The notes below the pieces were generated by a model. The model saw only the letters and a program-made list of their open reading frames with translations. It did no database searches and was not told the origin of the DNA. From Gracilimonas sp. (GTDB lineage: Bacteria; Bacteroidota; Rhodothermia; Balneolales; Balneolaceae): 64,000 bases of DNA. Both the position numbers and the translations under genes were made by a program. Each line of letters opens with the position of its first letter. Within the stretch, counting starts at the first letter, position 1. Shown here one piece after another: positions 1 to 8,811 of the stretch. The DNA lies in NCBI RefSeq assembly GCF_017641085.1, contig NZ_JAEPPI010000003.1, forward strand, positions 423,233 to 487,232, read 5' to 3'.

Positions 1-1977
1 AACATGATCTCCTTTTTGGGGCGGATCGTCGGTTACTTGTTCGCGCTCCTCTTTCCGGTCTTCTATTTCTTCCAGAGAACGATTTATATCCTCTTTCTCC
101 TGATCTACTTCTTTGCGGATTTCCTTGATCTCATCCTTATCGGCCTTGTTTTGCTCAACGATCTTCTGAACTGCCTGCTCCACACGTTGGTTGGCAGAAT
201 CCATAATCGACTTGGCTTCTTTCAGGGCCTTCTCCCGGATTTTCTCTTTGTCTTTCTCGATAGCCTGAATTTTATTCTCATACTTTTTGCGCTCTGATTC
301 CGCTTTATCCTGCAACCTCGAGTACTTCTCTTTCAAGTCGGCAGCCTGCTGAGATTTGGTTTCCAGCTCGGTGATCAAAGATTCCATCTTGTCTTTGGCT
401 TCTCCCAGCAGCACGCGCGATCGCTCCAGCACTTTCTTATCCAGGTTCATCCGTTCGGCTATTTCAAAAGCATAACTGCTGCCGGGAATTCCTTTCTTGA
501 ATTTATAGGTGGGGGAAAGGGTAGCCTGATCAAACTCCATGGAGCCATTCACGGCTTTGGGATGCTCGTGGGCAAATACCTTCAGCGAGCCGTGATGCGT
601 CGTTACAATGATCTTGCCATTTCGATCCAGCAGCTTCTCAATAAACGACTGAAACAAGGCTCCGCCTTCTTCGGGGTCAGTTCCTGCAGCCGCTTCATCA
701 ATAAGCACCAGGCTTCCGGGTTCAAATTCTTCTAAAGTTTCCCGCATCCATTTTAAGCGGGATGAGAAGGTACTCAGATCATTCTCTATGGATTGATCAT
801 CTCCCAGATCCACAAAAAGTCCGGAGAAAATGGGGATTTCGGATGTGGGATCGGCAGGCACTCCATAACCGGATTGAATCATCAGCGCCAGCAGGCCCAC
901 GGTTTTCATGGCTACGGATTTACCCCCGGCATTAGGACCGGTAATCATCAGGCACTGCTCGTCTTCCTCAAGGCGCAGAAAAAGCGGGATGATGGTTTCC
1001 TTGTCTTCTTTCTTTTTTGCACTCAGATTCTTGAGCCGAAGAATAGGATTGTAAGCTTCCTTAACGCTCAAATACTGATTTTTGGCGATGATGGGAATTT
1101 GCCCGTCCAGCTTTTGAGTGAGTTTAGCTTTGGCAAAAACCACATCAATTTCGGCCAGGAAAGAGAGGTTCTGATTAATGTAATCCGAGTTATTATTCAC
1201 GTGACGGGTCAGCTCTTTCAGGATGCGCTCAATTTCACGCTGTTCTTCAGCCTCAAACTGCCGGATTTCATTATTCAGGTTCAGTGCTTCTACCGGTTCA
1301 ATGTAAACCGTTTGACCGCTGGCCGAAACATCATGCACAAAGCCCTGGATCTTTCGCTTAAATTCAGCCTGAATTGGAATTACCATACGTCCATTACGGA
1401 TTGTTGGTCCTTCATCCGATGCCATGCCATCCTTGCTGGCATCTTTCATCGATCGGTTGATGGTGGTCCGTAAATCTGACTTCCGCTTGTTTAATTTCTT
1501 TCGAATGGCTCGTAATTCCGGGCTGGCATTATCACGCAGTTCACCGTGTTCTGTAACTTTTTCCTTTATACTTTTTTCGAGCTCCTTCATTGGGATAAGG
1601 CCTTCGGAAAGTTTGGCCATTCGGGGTAGTTGTTCGGAACGAGCTTTAAAAAAGCTTTTTACCTGTCGCGACATGGACGATATTTTCAGAATATCCACAA
1701 AAGCAGGGAGGGGGATAATACTTCCTTCAGCCTTTGCGGCACCGAGGTAATCCCGGACTTCGGGAAATTCCCCTAAAGGGAAGGGGTCGGCTGAGGCAAT
1801 CACTTCCAACATCTCTTTAGTTTGTTCGGTCAGCAGTTCCACCCGCCGGGGGTTGGATGTGGGAGAAAGAGCCTCCATCAGCTCCTCCGAACGCACCGAT
1901 TGGGTTAATTCGAGGGTTGCCTGCCGGATTTGGTCGAAACCGAGCTTTTCTAAAAGGGAGTCAGGGTAAAGTTTCAT
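1..1977 (-). CDS. mutS2: Endonuclease MutS2, C-terminus beyond the window
   Basis: MutS2 is a MutS paralogue that acts on branched DNA or stalled ribosomes rather than in canonical mismatch repair. The reading frame is open from an ATG at 1977 to the window edge, giving 659 codons without a stop. Starting MKLYPDSLLEKLGF, it shows the MutS-type clamp and core region, then a Walker A GPNAGGKS at residues 347-354 and a Walker B LVLIDEAAAGTDP further on. A long charged coiled coil rich in Glu and Lys follows, as usual before the C-terminal Smr nuclease domain. That Smr domain must lie outside the window, so it cannot be confirmed. The gene is separated from its neighbour by a repeat-containing gap. 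Confidence 0.93.
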   Translation of the reverse strand, partial: MKLYPDSLLEKLGFDQIRQATLELTQSVRSEELMEALSPTSNPRRVELLTEQTKEMLEVIASADPFPLGEFPEVRDYLGAAKAEGSIIPLPAFVDILKISSMSRQVKSFFKARSEQLPRMAKLSEGLIPMKELEKSIKEKVTEHGELRDNASPELRAIRKKLNKRKSDLRTTINRSMKDASKDGMASDEGPTIRNGRMVIPIQAEFKRKIQGFVHDVSASGQTVYIEPVEALNLNNEIRQFEAEEQREIERILKELTRHVNNNSDYINQNLSFLAEIDVVFAKAKLTQKLDGQIPIIAKNQYLSVKEAYNPILRLKNLSAKKKEDKETIIPLFLRLEEDEQCLMITGPNAGGKSVAMKTVGLLALMIQSGYGVPADPTSEIPIFSGLFVDLGDDQSIENDLSTFSSRLKWMRETLEEFEPGSLVLIDEAAAGTDPEEGGALFQSFIEKLLDRNGKIIVTTHHGSLKVFAHEHPKAVNGSMEFDQATLSPTYKFKKGIPGSSYAFEIAERMNLDKKVLERSRVLLGEAKDKMESLITELETKSQQAADLKEKYSRLQDKAESERKKYENKIQAIEKDKEKIREKALKEAKSIMDSANQRVEQAVQKIVEQNKADKDEIKEIRKEVDQEKEDINRSLEEIEDRKEEREQVTDDPPQKGDHV

Positions 1978-2109
1978 TCAGGAGTTTAGTTGCCTTTAAT
2001 TAGCCTAACAAAGATAAGGGGAATATGGTTGTATATCGACGTTGAATTGAGGAAGAGAATAAGAGGTGGGATAGGTCTCTGTTACTAATGAGAGAGATAA
2101 GACATGGAG

Positions 2110-2159
2110 TTGGAAGCCGGAGCTTCCAATTTTCGTCCCCAAGCAGGGGCTTGGGGACG
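2110..2159. repeat. REP-like double palindrome, copy 1
   Basis: Two adjacent perfect palindromes are seen. The first has 8-bp arms TTGGAAGC / GCTTCCAA (2110-2117 and 2122-2129) around CGGA. The second has 11-bp arms CGTCCCCAAGC / GCTTGGGGACG (2134-2144 and 2149-2159) around AGGG. A near copy lies at 3056-3104 in the same orientation. It sits about 20 bp beyond the stop codon of the lipoprotein gene, a usual position for REP elements. A RAYT-type transposase is present at 27127-27726 and could be a mobiliser, but that link is inference. Confidence 0.85.
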
Positions 2160-2179
2160 AGGGAATTGTTGTTCAATAA

Positions 2180-2893
2180 TTAATTTTTGGATCGGCGTTC
2201 CACAATTTCATCTAACGTTATAGAATTTCTTTGATCTAAAGCATTCTTTACGAATTTAAATTGATAATATCCGTAGTGATAAGCATTCATCCCTAACTGA
2301 GCGTAATTTTCATTGAAATATTCTTCCTCTGAAACTCCATCCGGTGCCGGGTTTTCAAGGAAATTAACCAGTGCATTTACTTTTGGTTCTATTGTATCAA
2401 GAAAATTTTGCCCTTCCTCAGAACTTTGAAGATACGCCACAGTAATTTCATTGGCTTCATTTTCACTAAAATACCTATCGGAGTTGATTTCTCCATCCAT
2501 CTGATATTGGCCCCAATGTGCAAACTCATGGTAGTAGAAAAAAGTGTTAAAGAAGGTTTGAAAAAATTCTCTTCCCTCCATATCTGCAGCATTTGCAAAA
2601 TCAAGCATAACGGTTTTCATTTCAACTGGCAGATCTTCAAACCAAGGAACAACGACTTCATTATTTGTGGGATTATAAAAGATAAGGTAAGGTTCATTCC
2701 TGACGCTAATTGATGGAATATTCCCCGTATCTACTCCACGTTCATCCAACATGTACTTTAGCTCGTTTGCCATCTTCTGACCTTTTTCTACTAATTCCTG
2801 CTTATAAGTAGGTGGATCTATAGAAGTGGTTTCTGAGTTTTCTGTTTTGCAAGAAGTAAAAAGTACAAGTATAAAGATGAGTATGTATTTCAT
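2180..2893 (-). CDS. Lipoprotein with HExxH motif, putative zinc metallopeptidase
   Basis: I do not recognise a named family. The 237-residue product starts with a lipoprotein signal peptide ending in LFTSC, with Cys15 as the lipidated residue, so it is probably envelope-anchored. HEFAH at residues 122-126 fits the HExxH zinc-binding motif, and an acidic helix ENEANE at 144-149 could give the third, glutamate ligand as in gluzincins. The surrounding sequence FFYYHEFAHWGQY suits a buried metal site. The gene is visibly richer in A and T than its neighbours and lies between two same-orientation REP-like elements, which suggests acquisition by transfer. The peptidase assignment rests on the motif only; a non-enzymatic metal-binding protein is possible. 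Confidence 0.7.
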   Translation of the reverse strand: MKYILIFILVLFTSCKTENSETTSIDPPTYKQELVEKGQKMANELKYMLDERGVDTGNIPSISVRNEPYLIFYNPTNNEVVVPWFEDLPVEMKTVMLDFANAADMEGREFFQTFFNTFFYYHEFAHWGQYQMDGEINSDRYFSENEANEITVAYLQSSEEGQNFLDTIEPKVNALVNFLENPAPDGVSEEEYFNENYAQLGMNAYHYGYYQFKFVKNALDQRNSITLDEIVERRSKN

Positions 2894-3055
2894 ATATAGC
2901 TATGACATTGTTATTAATTGGCAGATAATAAATAATTTATATAATTAGTTAAACAGATTAAATAATATTAATCTTTTAGCCCTAATATATTTGCATGTTA
3001 TTCTCAAATATAGCTCGTCTATAGATTACGAAGGAAAATTGAGGGATAGCGAATG

Positions 3056-3104
3056 TGGAAGCCGGAGCTTCCCATTTTCGTCCCCAAGCTGGAGTTTGGG
3101 GACG
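3056..3104. repeat. REP-like double palindrome, copy 2
   Basis: This matches the element at 2110-2159 in order and orientation: TGGAAGC CGGA GCTTCC, then CGTCCCCAA / TTGGGGACG arms (3079-3087 and 3096-3104). The inner bases of the second palindrome have diverged. It lies between the lipoprotein promoter region and the 3' end of the TonB receptor gene. Confidence 0.85.
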
Positions 3105-3157
3105 AGTAAAGCCTTGGGAAGAGAGATTGGGTAGGCGTTACACTGATTAAGTTGAAT

Positions 3158-5155
3158 TTACATAGAGTACTTTATACCACCGAGTACCCAGCGGCCAGGC
3201 ATGGGGGCTCCCAGGATTTCCTGATATTGAGTATCGGTCAGGTTCAGAACTTCCATATATACTTTAAAGCGATCTCCGAAAAGGGTATATCCCACATTCA
3301 GATTCGTGATAAAATATTTATCCGGTACTTCTGCATTAATCAGTTCTGCTGACTCCTCAGAGCGGACATTAAAGGAAGACTGGGAGTTAATGGATAAAGG
3401 TCCTGCCTGAAGGCTCAGGTCCAGGCTTGCCTGGTGCTCGGGGTGATTGGCAATATATCTTGATACCGTATTTTGATCACTGGTGGTATTGATGTAGGTA
3501 TAGCTAACCTGCGAGCGAAGGGTGCTATTGGATGCAAACTTTTGAGTGAATGCTGAAAGCAGTTCTACTCCGGTTACATCACTTTCAGAGATATTGGATG
3601 CATAAAAGTATTCGGCATCTGCCATCAGGTTATCGGCATTATCTATCTGATTTGAGTTAGTCAGGCTGTAATCAATCAGGTTAGAGGAACTGCGGTAAAA
3701 GAAAGTGGGAGAAAACCGGAGCTGGGCAATCGGAGTCCAGTCAAAGCCAATATCAAAAGAAGTGGATTCTTCAGGGAGTAAATCCGGGTTTCCGACATTT
3801 CTTCCGGGAGTCAGGTTTGGAATTTGGTGAGAAATATATCGCTCGGTGAAATCACCTTCCCGGATGGCCCGTCCTACAGACGAACGCAGTACAATAGAGC
3901 CCAGATCAAATGAAGCACTAACCTGAGGAAGAAAGCTCAAATCACTGATAGGGTTGAACTGTAACCGCAGGCTGGAGGTCATGCTGAGGCCGAAATCAAA
4001 GTTCATGGTGTGGATGCCATACACTCCCCAAGATGTATTTCCGTGGTTACCTCTGTCGGTACTCTCGATTTCTTTATTCAGCACTTGAGCACCGGCCATA
4101 AACCGCATGTATCTCAGAGAAGAAGAAAGAGTATTCAGTTGATTGGTATTTAATTCGTATTGGTGTGAACCGTTTACATAAAAAGCCCCGGTCTGATGTA
4201 CGTTGGCTGGAGACAATGCGGAATTAAAGTCGAATACATCCTCAACATCGCGATAGGAAGCTGTAAACTCGGACCGATGAACACCATTTTCATAAGTCAG
4301 TTCGGTAAGGGCCCATCGGCTTTCAATTTGCTCTTCCGATTCATCGTAAATACTGCGGGTATAAAAATAACGAGCATTGAAATCCCGATTCTCCACACCT
4401 CCACGGGTGTACCAGGTCCAGTTATCATTCAGCTTCACCGACATAGCCGACGAAAGATTGGTGATGTCGAAATAGGAATTAAAAGTTTCGGCAGAGGATA
4501 CACCCTCATCAAAGCCGGGATTCCGGAAAGACTCTCCGTCCGATTGTGCTGTTCGGAAGGAAGTACTGAACCTCCAGTTTTTCCTGGCTACGCCAACGCT
4601 TGCATCCAGGATTTGCAGGTTGTGTTCACCGGCTGCCACGTCCACGTTTGTGCGGGTTTGCAGGCTCTCCGGGGCTTCCGAATCTTTCATTAAGTAGGCT
4701 TTGGTCTTAATATGAACCACTCCGCCAACAGCATCGGCACCGAAAGAGGTGCTGGCTGGTCCGCGAATCAGCTCAATTTGTCCGATTTCAGATAAAGCCA
4801 CCGGAATATTGGTGTTGAAATGAGCGGTCAAAGGGTCGTTAAGGGGTACGTTGTCAAGCATAAAAAGCACTTGGGAAAAGGTGCTTCCTCTCACGCCCAC
4901 ATCGGCTTGTACTCCAAAGCCGGCACGTGCATTAATATTGATACCTGGAAGGCTGCGTAAAAGATCATCTACCGACTGCACCGGCATATTCTGAATATCA
5001 GTTTGTGTGATGACGGCAACACTTTTCCCACTTTCGGATATGGTGGTTGTGATGCGTGAGGCCGTTACGTCAATGGAGTCAAGTTCAGCGGTTAGCTGCC
5101 CAATAGCCGGACAGGTTATTAGAAATGAAAGAACAATAGCGATTAAGATTCTCAT
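3158..5155 (-). CDS. TonB-dependent outer membrane receptor, BtuB/CirA-like
   Basis: This 665-residue protein has a signal peptide (MRILIAIVLSFLITCPAIGQ) and then a plug domain of about residues 30-150. Typical plug features are visible: IQNMPVQSVDDLLRSLPG, VGVRGSTFSQVLFMLDNVPLNDP and IELIRGPASTSFGADAVGGVVHIKT. The rest is beta-barrel sequence ending in WVLGGIKYSM with an aromatic near the terminus. It is shorter than SusC proteins and lacks the carboxypeptidase-like N-terminal domain, so it belongs with small-ligand receptors such as vitamin B12, siderophore or colicin-type receptors. I saw no cobalamin riboswitch in the 184-bp upstream gap, so the substrate is open. It is transcribed divergently from the PhzF-like gene. 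Confidence 0.9.
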   Translation of the reverse strand: MRILIAIVLSFLITCPAIGQLTAELDSIDVTASRITTTISESGKSVAVITQTDIQNMPVQSVDDLLRSLPGININARAGFGVQADVGVRGSTFSQVLFMLDNVPLNDPLTAHFNTNIPVALSEIGQIELIRGPASTSFGADAVGGVVHIKTKAYLMKDSEAPESLQTRTNVDVAAGEHNLQILDASVGVARKNWRFSTSFRTAQSDGESFRNPGFDEGVSSAETFNSYFDITNLSSAMSVKLNDNWTWYTRGGVENRDFNARYFYTRSIYDESEEQIESRWALTELTYENGVHRSEFTASYRDVEDVFDFNSALSPANVHQTGAFYVNGSHQYELNTNQLNTLSSSLRYMRFMAGAQVLNKEIESTDRGNHGNTSWGVYGIHTMNFDFGLSMTSSLRLQFNPISDLSFLPQVSASFDLGSIVLRSSVGRAIREGDFTERYISHQIPNLTPGRNVGNPDLLPEESTSFDIGFDWTPIAQLRFSPTFFYRSSSNLIDYSLTNSNQIDNADNLMADAEYFYASNISESDVTGVELLSAFTQKFASNSTLRSQVSYTYINTTSDQNTVSRYIANHPEHQASLDLSLQAGPLSINSQSSFNVRSEESAELINAEVPDKYFITNLNVGYTLFGDRFKVYMEVLNLTDTQYQEILGAPMPGRWVLGGIKYSM

Positions 5156-5339
5156 AGGTCTATTTAATTGAATAGTATTTTGGGGTCCTCAGGAAAACGT
5201 TCAAAGATAATAAAGGAGCATCTGTAAAGACGAATCAGAAAGACATTTAATTTATAATTTCGTGAGTTCGATCTGCGAAACCAATGGTTTACTTACTCCA
5301 TGATTGCCCCTACATTAATGGAAACTAAAGACTAAGACT

Positions 5340-6125
5340 ATGAAGTTACCGCTATATCAGGTTGATGCCTTTACGAACAAACTTTTTAATGGAAATCCGG
5401 CAGCGATTGTCCCGCTAACGGAGTGGCTCTCAGACGATCTAATGCAGCAGATTGCCGCGGAAAATAACCTTTCAGAAACCGCCTTTTTTGTTGAAGAGGG
5501 TGATGGATATCGCCTGAGGTGGTTCACTCCGGCTGTTGAGGTTGATTTATGCGGACATGCCACACTGGCGACGGCTCATATACTATTTGAGGAGCTGGGA
5601 TATGATAAAGACGAAATCATATTCAAAACGCGCAGTGGACTGCTGACTGTAAAGAAAGAGAACGGCCACCTGTCGATGAACTTTCCTGCCGTGGAACCGG
5701 AACAAGCCGAAGGCCCGGCTATCCTGTTTCAGGCGCTGGGTATTGAGCGGACTTCAAACGTTTATAAGTCGGATGACTACATGATTGTGCTGGATTCTGA
5801 AGAAGAAGTGACCAATCTTCAGCCCGATTTTCGCATGCTTAACGAAGTTGATGCCCGGGGGATTATCGTGACGGCTCCCGGAGATGATGCAGATTTCGTC
5901 TCCCGGTTTTTTGCCCCCCAGTCTGGCATTGATGAAGACCCCGTAACCGGTTCGGCTCATACCAAAACAACACCGTACTGGAGTCGTGAACTGGGAAAAA
6001 CGGTGATGAAAGCCCGACAGATTTCAGAAAGAGGGGGTGACCTGACTTGTCGGCTCAAAGGGGACCGGGTTGATATTTTAGGACAGGCGGTAACCTATCT
6101 GAAAGGGGAGATTTTCCTTGGTTGA
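5340..6125 (+). CDS. PhzF family isomerase/epimerase
   Basis: PhzF-fold enzymes are cytoplasmic isomerases related to diaminopimelate epimerase. The 261-residue sequence begins MKLPLYQVDAFTNKLFNGNPAAIVPL, the family signature, and carries the catalytic-type glutamate in NNLSETAF (E46). Other family features are DLCGHATLA (69-77) and DPVTGSAH (200-207). The length is typical. Its stop overlaps the start of the TauE-like gene by 8 bp, so the two are probably cotranscribed. The substrate cannot be told; most bacterial members outside phenazine clusters are uncharacterised. Confidence 0.92.
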   Translation: MKLPLYQVDAFTNKLFNGNPAAIVPLTEWLSDDLMQQIAAENNLSETAFFVEEGDGYRLRWFTPAVEVDLCGHATLATAHILFEELGYDKDEIIFKTRSGLLTVKKENGHLSMNFPAVEPEQAEGPAILFQALGIERTSNVYKSDDYMIVLDSEEEVTNLQPDFRMLNEVDARGIIVTAPGDDADFVSRFFAPQSGIDEDPVTGSAHTKTTPYWSRELGKTVMKARQISERGGDLTCRLKGDRVDILGQAVTYLKGEIFLG

Positions 6126-6930
6126 GATTTTGATTCTATTGGCATTGGGACTGGCTGCGGGAGTGCTGGCCGGACTTTTAGGTATTGGAGGGGGAATCAT
6201 TTTCACCCCGGTGCTTTTCTTTTTATTTGAAGCCGAAGGGGTGGAAAATCCGGTACTTTGGACGGTGGCATCCGGCTTGTTCTGCACGTTTGTGGCTGCT
6301 TCCGGAAGCACTATTCGGCAATATGTTCAGAAACATGTTTTTTGGCTGGAGGGAATTAAGCTTGGAGCACTGGGAGCCGTGGGTGTGTACATTGGGAAGC
6401 TGCTGATCACTTCACCATATTACAGTCGCACCGAATTCGTGATATTTTTCAGCTGTATGCTGATTTATGTGGCCTTTATGATGTTCCGCCGTGGCAGCGA
6501 TAAAGAGAATGAGTACGACCGGGAGTACACCCGCATGGGATTTAAAGAAACATCAATTACCGGGGGGTTAGGCGGATTTGTAGCTGCTTTAGCCGGTGTT
6601 GGCGGCGGCGGGATTATGGTTCCCATCATGAACCTGTTTTACAAACAACCTTTTCGCAAAGCAGTAAGCGTTTCTCATTTAGCGATGATTATTATGGTGA
6701 CCTCCGGTTGGTTGCAGCTGGCTTTTGAGCCCGGAGCCATTTCAGGGATAACGGAATTCTCTGTGGGTTATGTGGATTTCGGGGCGGCATTACCTCTTTC
6801 TCTGGGAGGATTAGCCGGTGGATTTGGTGGCGCTTTCCTGAATCACAAAATAAACCGTACATACCTGCAATGGGGATTTGCAGTACTTGCCGTGGCCATG
6901 GCCGGCCGGTTGATTTGGGGAATTCTGTAG
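6118..6930 (+). CDS. TauE/SafE family membrane permease (sulfite exporter-like)
   Basis: TauE/SafE proteins are inner-membrane carriers, some of which export sulfite, sulfoacetate or related organosulfur anions. The 270-residue product has about seven to eight hydrophobic segments and the family's duplicated glycine-rich repeats, GLAAGVLAGLLGIGGGIIFTP near the start and FVAALAGVGGGGIMVP mid-protein. The start is a TTG at 6118, chosen because a purine-rich ribosome-binding site (AAAGGGGAG) lies just upstream and no upstream ATG keeps the N-terminal repeat. It is translationally coupled to the PhzF-like gene. Substrate is not shown by the sequence. Confidence 0.88.
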   Translation: MVEILILLALGLAAGVLAGLLGIGGGIIFTPVLFFLFEAEGVENPVLWTVASGLFCTFVAASGSTIRQYVQKHVFWLEGIKLGALGAVGVYIGKLLITSPYYSRTEFVIFFSCMLIYVAFMMFRRGSDKENEYDREYTRMGFKETSITGGLGGFVAALAGVGGGGIMVPIMNLFYKQPFRKAVSVSHLAMIIMVTSGWLQLAFEPGAISGITEFSVGYVDFGAALPLSLGGLAGGFGGAFLNHKINRTYLQWGFAVLAVAMAGRLIWGIL

Positions 6931-6958
6931 CTATATTCGGAATCATAAAGAGATATAA

Positions 6959-8104
6959 ATGAAAATAGGCTACATCACAAAACAGAATCCTTTAAACCGG
7001 AAAGCATATTCCGGAACGCATTATTATATGTTAAAGGCGCTGGGGAAAAGCTTTGAAGAGGTAGTTCCATTCGGCCCGGTTGATTCCAACTATAAAATCA
7101 TCCCGAAGGCAAAAGGCCGATTGCTTCGATTACTGACGGGTAAGGTGTACAAATACCAGTATGATATCGGGCTGGCCAAACGTATGGCTTCCATCATTGA
7201 TCAAAAAATTACGGAACATCAGCCCGATGCGCTATTGGCCTCGTTGATGAATCCGGAGATGGCGTATGTGAAATCGGATGTGCCCTTTTACCTAACTTCA
7301 GACGCCACCTCCGTTTTGTTGAATGAAGTGTATGGCAGTCATTCCAACCTTCATCCATTAAGCATTAAAGAAGCCATCCATCTCGAAAAAAAAGCGTTTG
7401 AGAAAGCCGCTAAACTTATACTTCCCCTCCAATGGCTGGCCGATTCTGCGATGAAAGACTTTGGGGTTCCATCATCCAAAATAGAAGTGATACCCTACGG
7501 AGCTAATCTGGATACTGAAATTTCAGAAGATGAAGTGGAGCAGCTACTTCAACACCGCCGGCAATCATCAAAAGTAAAGTTGCTCTTTGTAGGTATTCGC
7601 TGGGAAGAAAAAGGAGGTTCTTTTGTAGTGAAAGTGTTGCGCTCACTGTTAGAAAAAGGAATGAACGCCGAATTGAACATTGTAGGCTGTGAACCTGATA
7701 TCCCCAACAAACCTGAGGGGATAAACATGATCGGGTTCGTGGATAAGGAGACAGAAGAGGGTAGAACACGTTTGGATCAGCTCTATAAAGAAGCCACATT
7801 TTTTATCATGCCCACCCAAGCCGAGTGTGTGGGGATGTCGTTTATAGAAGCCGCCTCGTACGCATTACCGGCAATTGGTTCTGAAACCGGAGGCGTTCCC
7901 GAAGCCGTTTCGGATCATGAAACCGGGCTAATTTGCAGGTCTTCACACACCCCGGATGAAGTGGCTGATTGGATTATGGCTGTCCGAAAGGATGAGCAGA
8001 GATACAGTAACTTATCTGAGCAAGCTTATGCCCGATATAAAAGTCAGATGAATTGGGGGAATTGGAGTAGAAAAGTGAAAGATGTGATCACACTTCTCCA
8101 CTAA
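6959..8104 (+). CDS. Family 4-type glycosyltransferase
   Basis: This is a 381-residue GT-B fold glycosyltransferase of the GT4/GT1 type, which transfers a sugar from a nucleotide donor onto a glycan, lipid or other acceptor. The C-terminal donor domain is clear: LLFVGIRWEEKGG (about 208-220), then the EX7E motif with E289 and E297 in PTQAECVGMSFIEAASYALPAI, followed by TGGVPEAV. The N-terminal half is more divergent, as expected for the acceptor domain. It stands 28 bp after the TauE-like gene and its end overlaps the convergent small lipoprotein gene by 4 bp. Acceptor and donor are unknown. Confidence 0.88.
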   Translation: MKIGYITKQNPLNRKAYSGTHYYMLKALGKSFEEVVPFGPVDSNYKIIPKAKGRLLRLLTGKVYKYQYDIGLAKRMASIIDQKITEHQPDALLASLMNPEMAYVKSDVPFYLTSDATSVLLNEVYGSHSNLHPLSIKEAIHLEKKAFEKAAKLILPLQWLADSAMKDFGVPSSKIEVIPYGANLDTEISEDEVEQLLQHRRQSSKVKLLFVGIRWEEKGGSFVVKVLRSLLEKGMNAELNIVGCEPDIPNKPEGINMIGFVDKETEEGRTRLDQLYKEATFFIMPTQAECVGMSFIEAASYALPAIGSETGGVPEAVSDHETGLICRSSHTPDEVADWIMAVRKDEQRYSNLSEQAYARYKSQMNWGNWSRKVKDVITLLH

Positions 8105-8577
8105 TTCTCCGAAGACTCCGCCATCCGGGTAGCCTGCCAGACAACTGCTTTCCATTGACCGTTGCGCTTCTCAAAGAATCCGCTGTTGAGGTAGTAGCTT
8201 GTGTCCACACCCGATTCGGAAGGGGTTTCGGCTATTAACCGGAAAGTGAGAGCTGCCGTATTATCGAAAATTTTCACCTGGAGGTTATCAAAAGAATAAG
8301 CAGGGCCTGCTGATTCTGCGGTATCCGATTCGGAATCCATCATCCCATCCATAATCACATCTTTCCCGTGGCGGGTGCCTGCCGATCCTGTATATATCAG
8401 GTCTTCGGCCCAAAGCCGGTCGTGCATGTCGGGATCATCTACATTTGTCAGGAACTCATCCAATAGCTCAGTCAAAGCTGCTTTTTCTTGCTGGGGATTG
8501 ATCTGTGAGCAGCTGCTCAAAAAAGCGATTAATATAAATACAAATAAGCCCGATAAACTGATAGGTAGTTGTTTCAT
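8101..8577 (-). CDS. DUF4440/SnoaL-like lipoprotein (NTF2 fold)
   Basis: The product starting MKQLPISLSG has a lipoprotein signal ending FLSSC, then a domain resembling DUF4440/SnoaL-like NTF2-fold proteins: LTELLDEFLTNVDDPDMHDRLWAEDLIYTG, RHGKDVIMDGM and a C-terminal FFEKRNGQWKAVVWQATRM. Such proteins bind small hydrophobic ligands or act as ketosteroid isomerase-like enzymes; no specific role can be assigned. A longer frame starts 11 codons upstream at 8610, but the internal ATG puts the signal peptide at the N-terminus, so I chose it. The gene is monocistronic and convergent with the glycosyltransferase. Confidence 0.82.
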   Translation of the reverse strand: MKQLPISLSGLFVFILIAFLSSCSQINPQQEKAALTELLDEFLTNVDDPDMHDRLWAEDLIYTGSAGTRHGKDVIMDGMMDSESDTAESAGPAYSFDNLQVKIFDNTAALTFRLIAETPSESGVDTSYYLNSGFFEKRNGQWKAVVWQATRMAESSEN

Positions 8578-8664
8578 TATTGAATCATTTTGTTGGTAAC
8601 TGGATGCCATTATAGTGTTTCAGAGTGAGACATGCAGTTGCAGTCTGTGTAATCCAAAAAAATG

Positions 8665-8700
8665 CGATTAAAAAAAGAAGCCCCGATCAAGAGGCTTCTT
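8665..8700 (-). terminator. Intrinsic terminator of the dcw operon
   Basis: Perfect 8-bp arms AAGAAGCC / GGCTTCTT (8675-8682 and 8693-8700) enclose a 10-nt loop. Read on the minus strand the stem is followed by a run of T, so it terminates transcription leaving ftsZ. It lies about 110 bp past the ftsZ stop codon. Confidence 0.88.
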
Positions 8701-8811
8701 CTGTTGTTAGCAATCTATAGCTTGAATGAAGCTATATTCCAGTAAAATTCAGTGGTTCACGGAGATACCATTCCCATGGCATCGGGGGCGAACCGGTTCA
8801 ATGGCAACTCC

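Noticed and set aside
793..1473. Long plus-strand open frame opposite mutS2
   Set aside because: The minus strand encodes an unmistakable MutS2 with Walker motifs; the opposite frame has no recognisable features.
5156..5339. Cobalamin riboswitch upstream of the BtuB-like receptor
   Set aside because: No B12-box or aptamer core could be found in the 184-bp gap, so the receptor's ligand stays unassigned.
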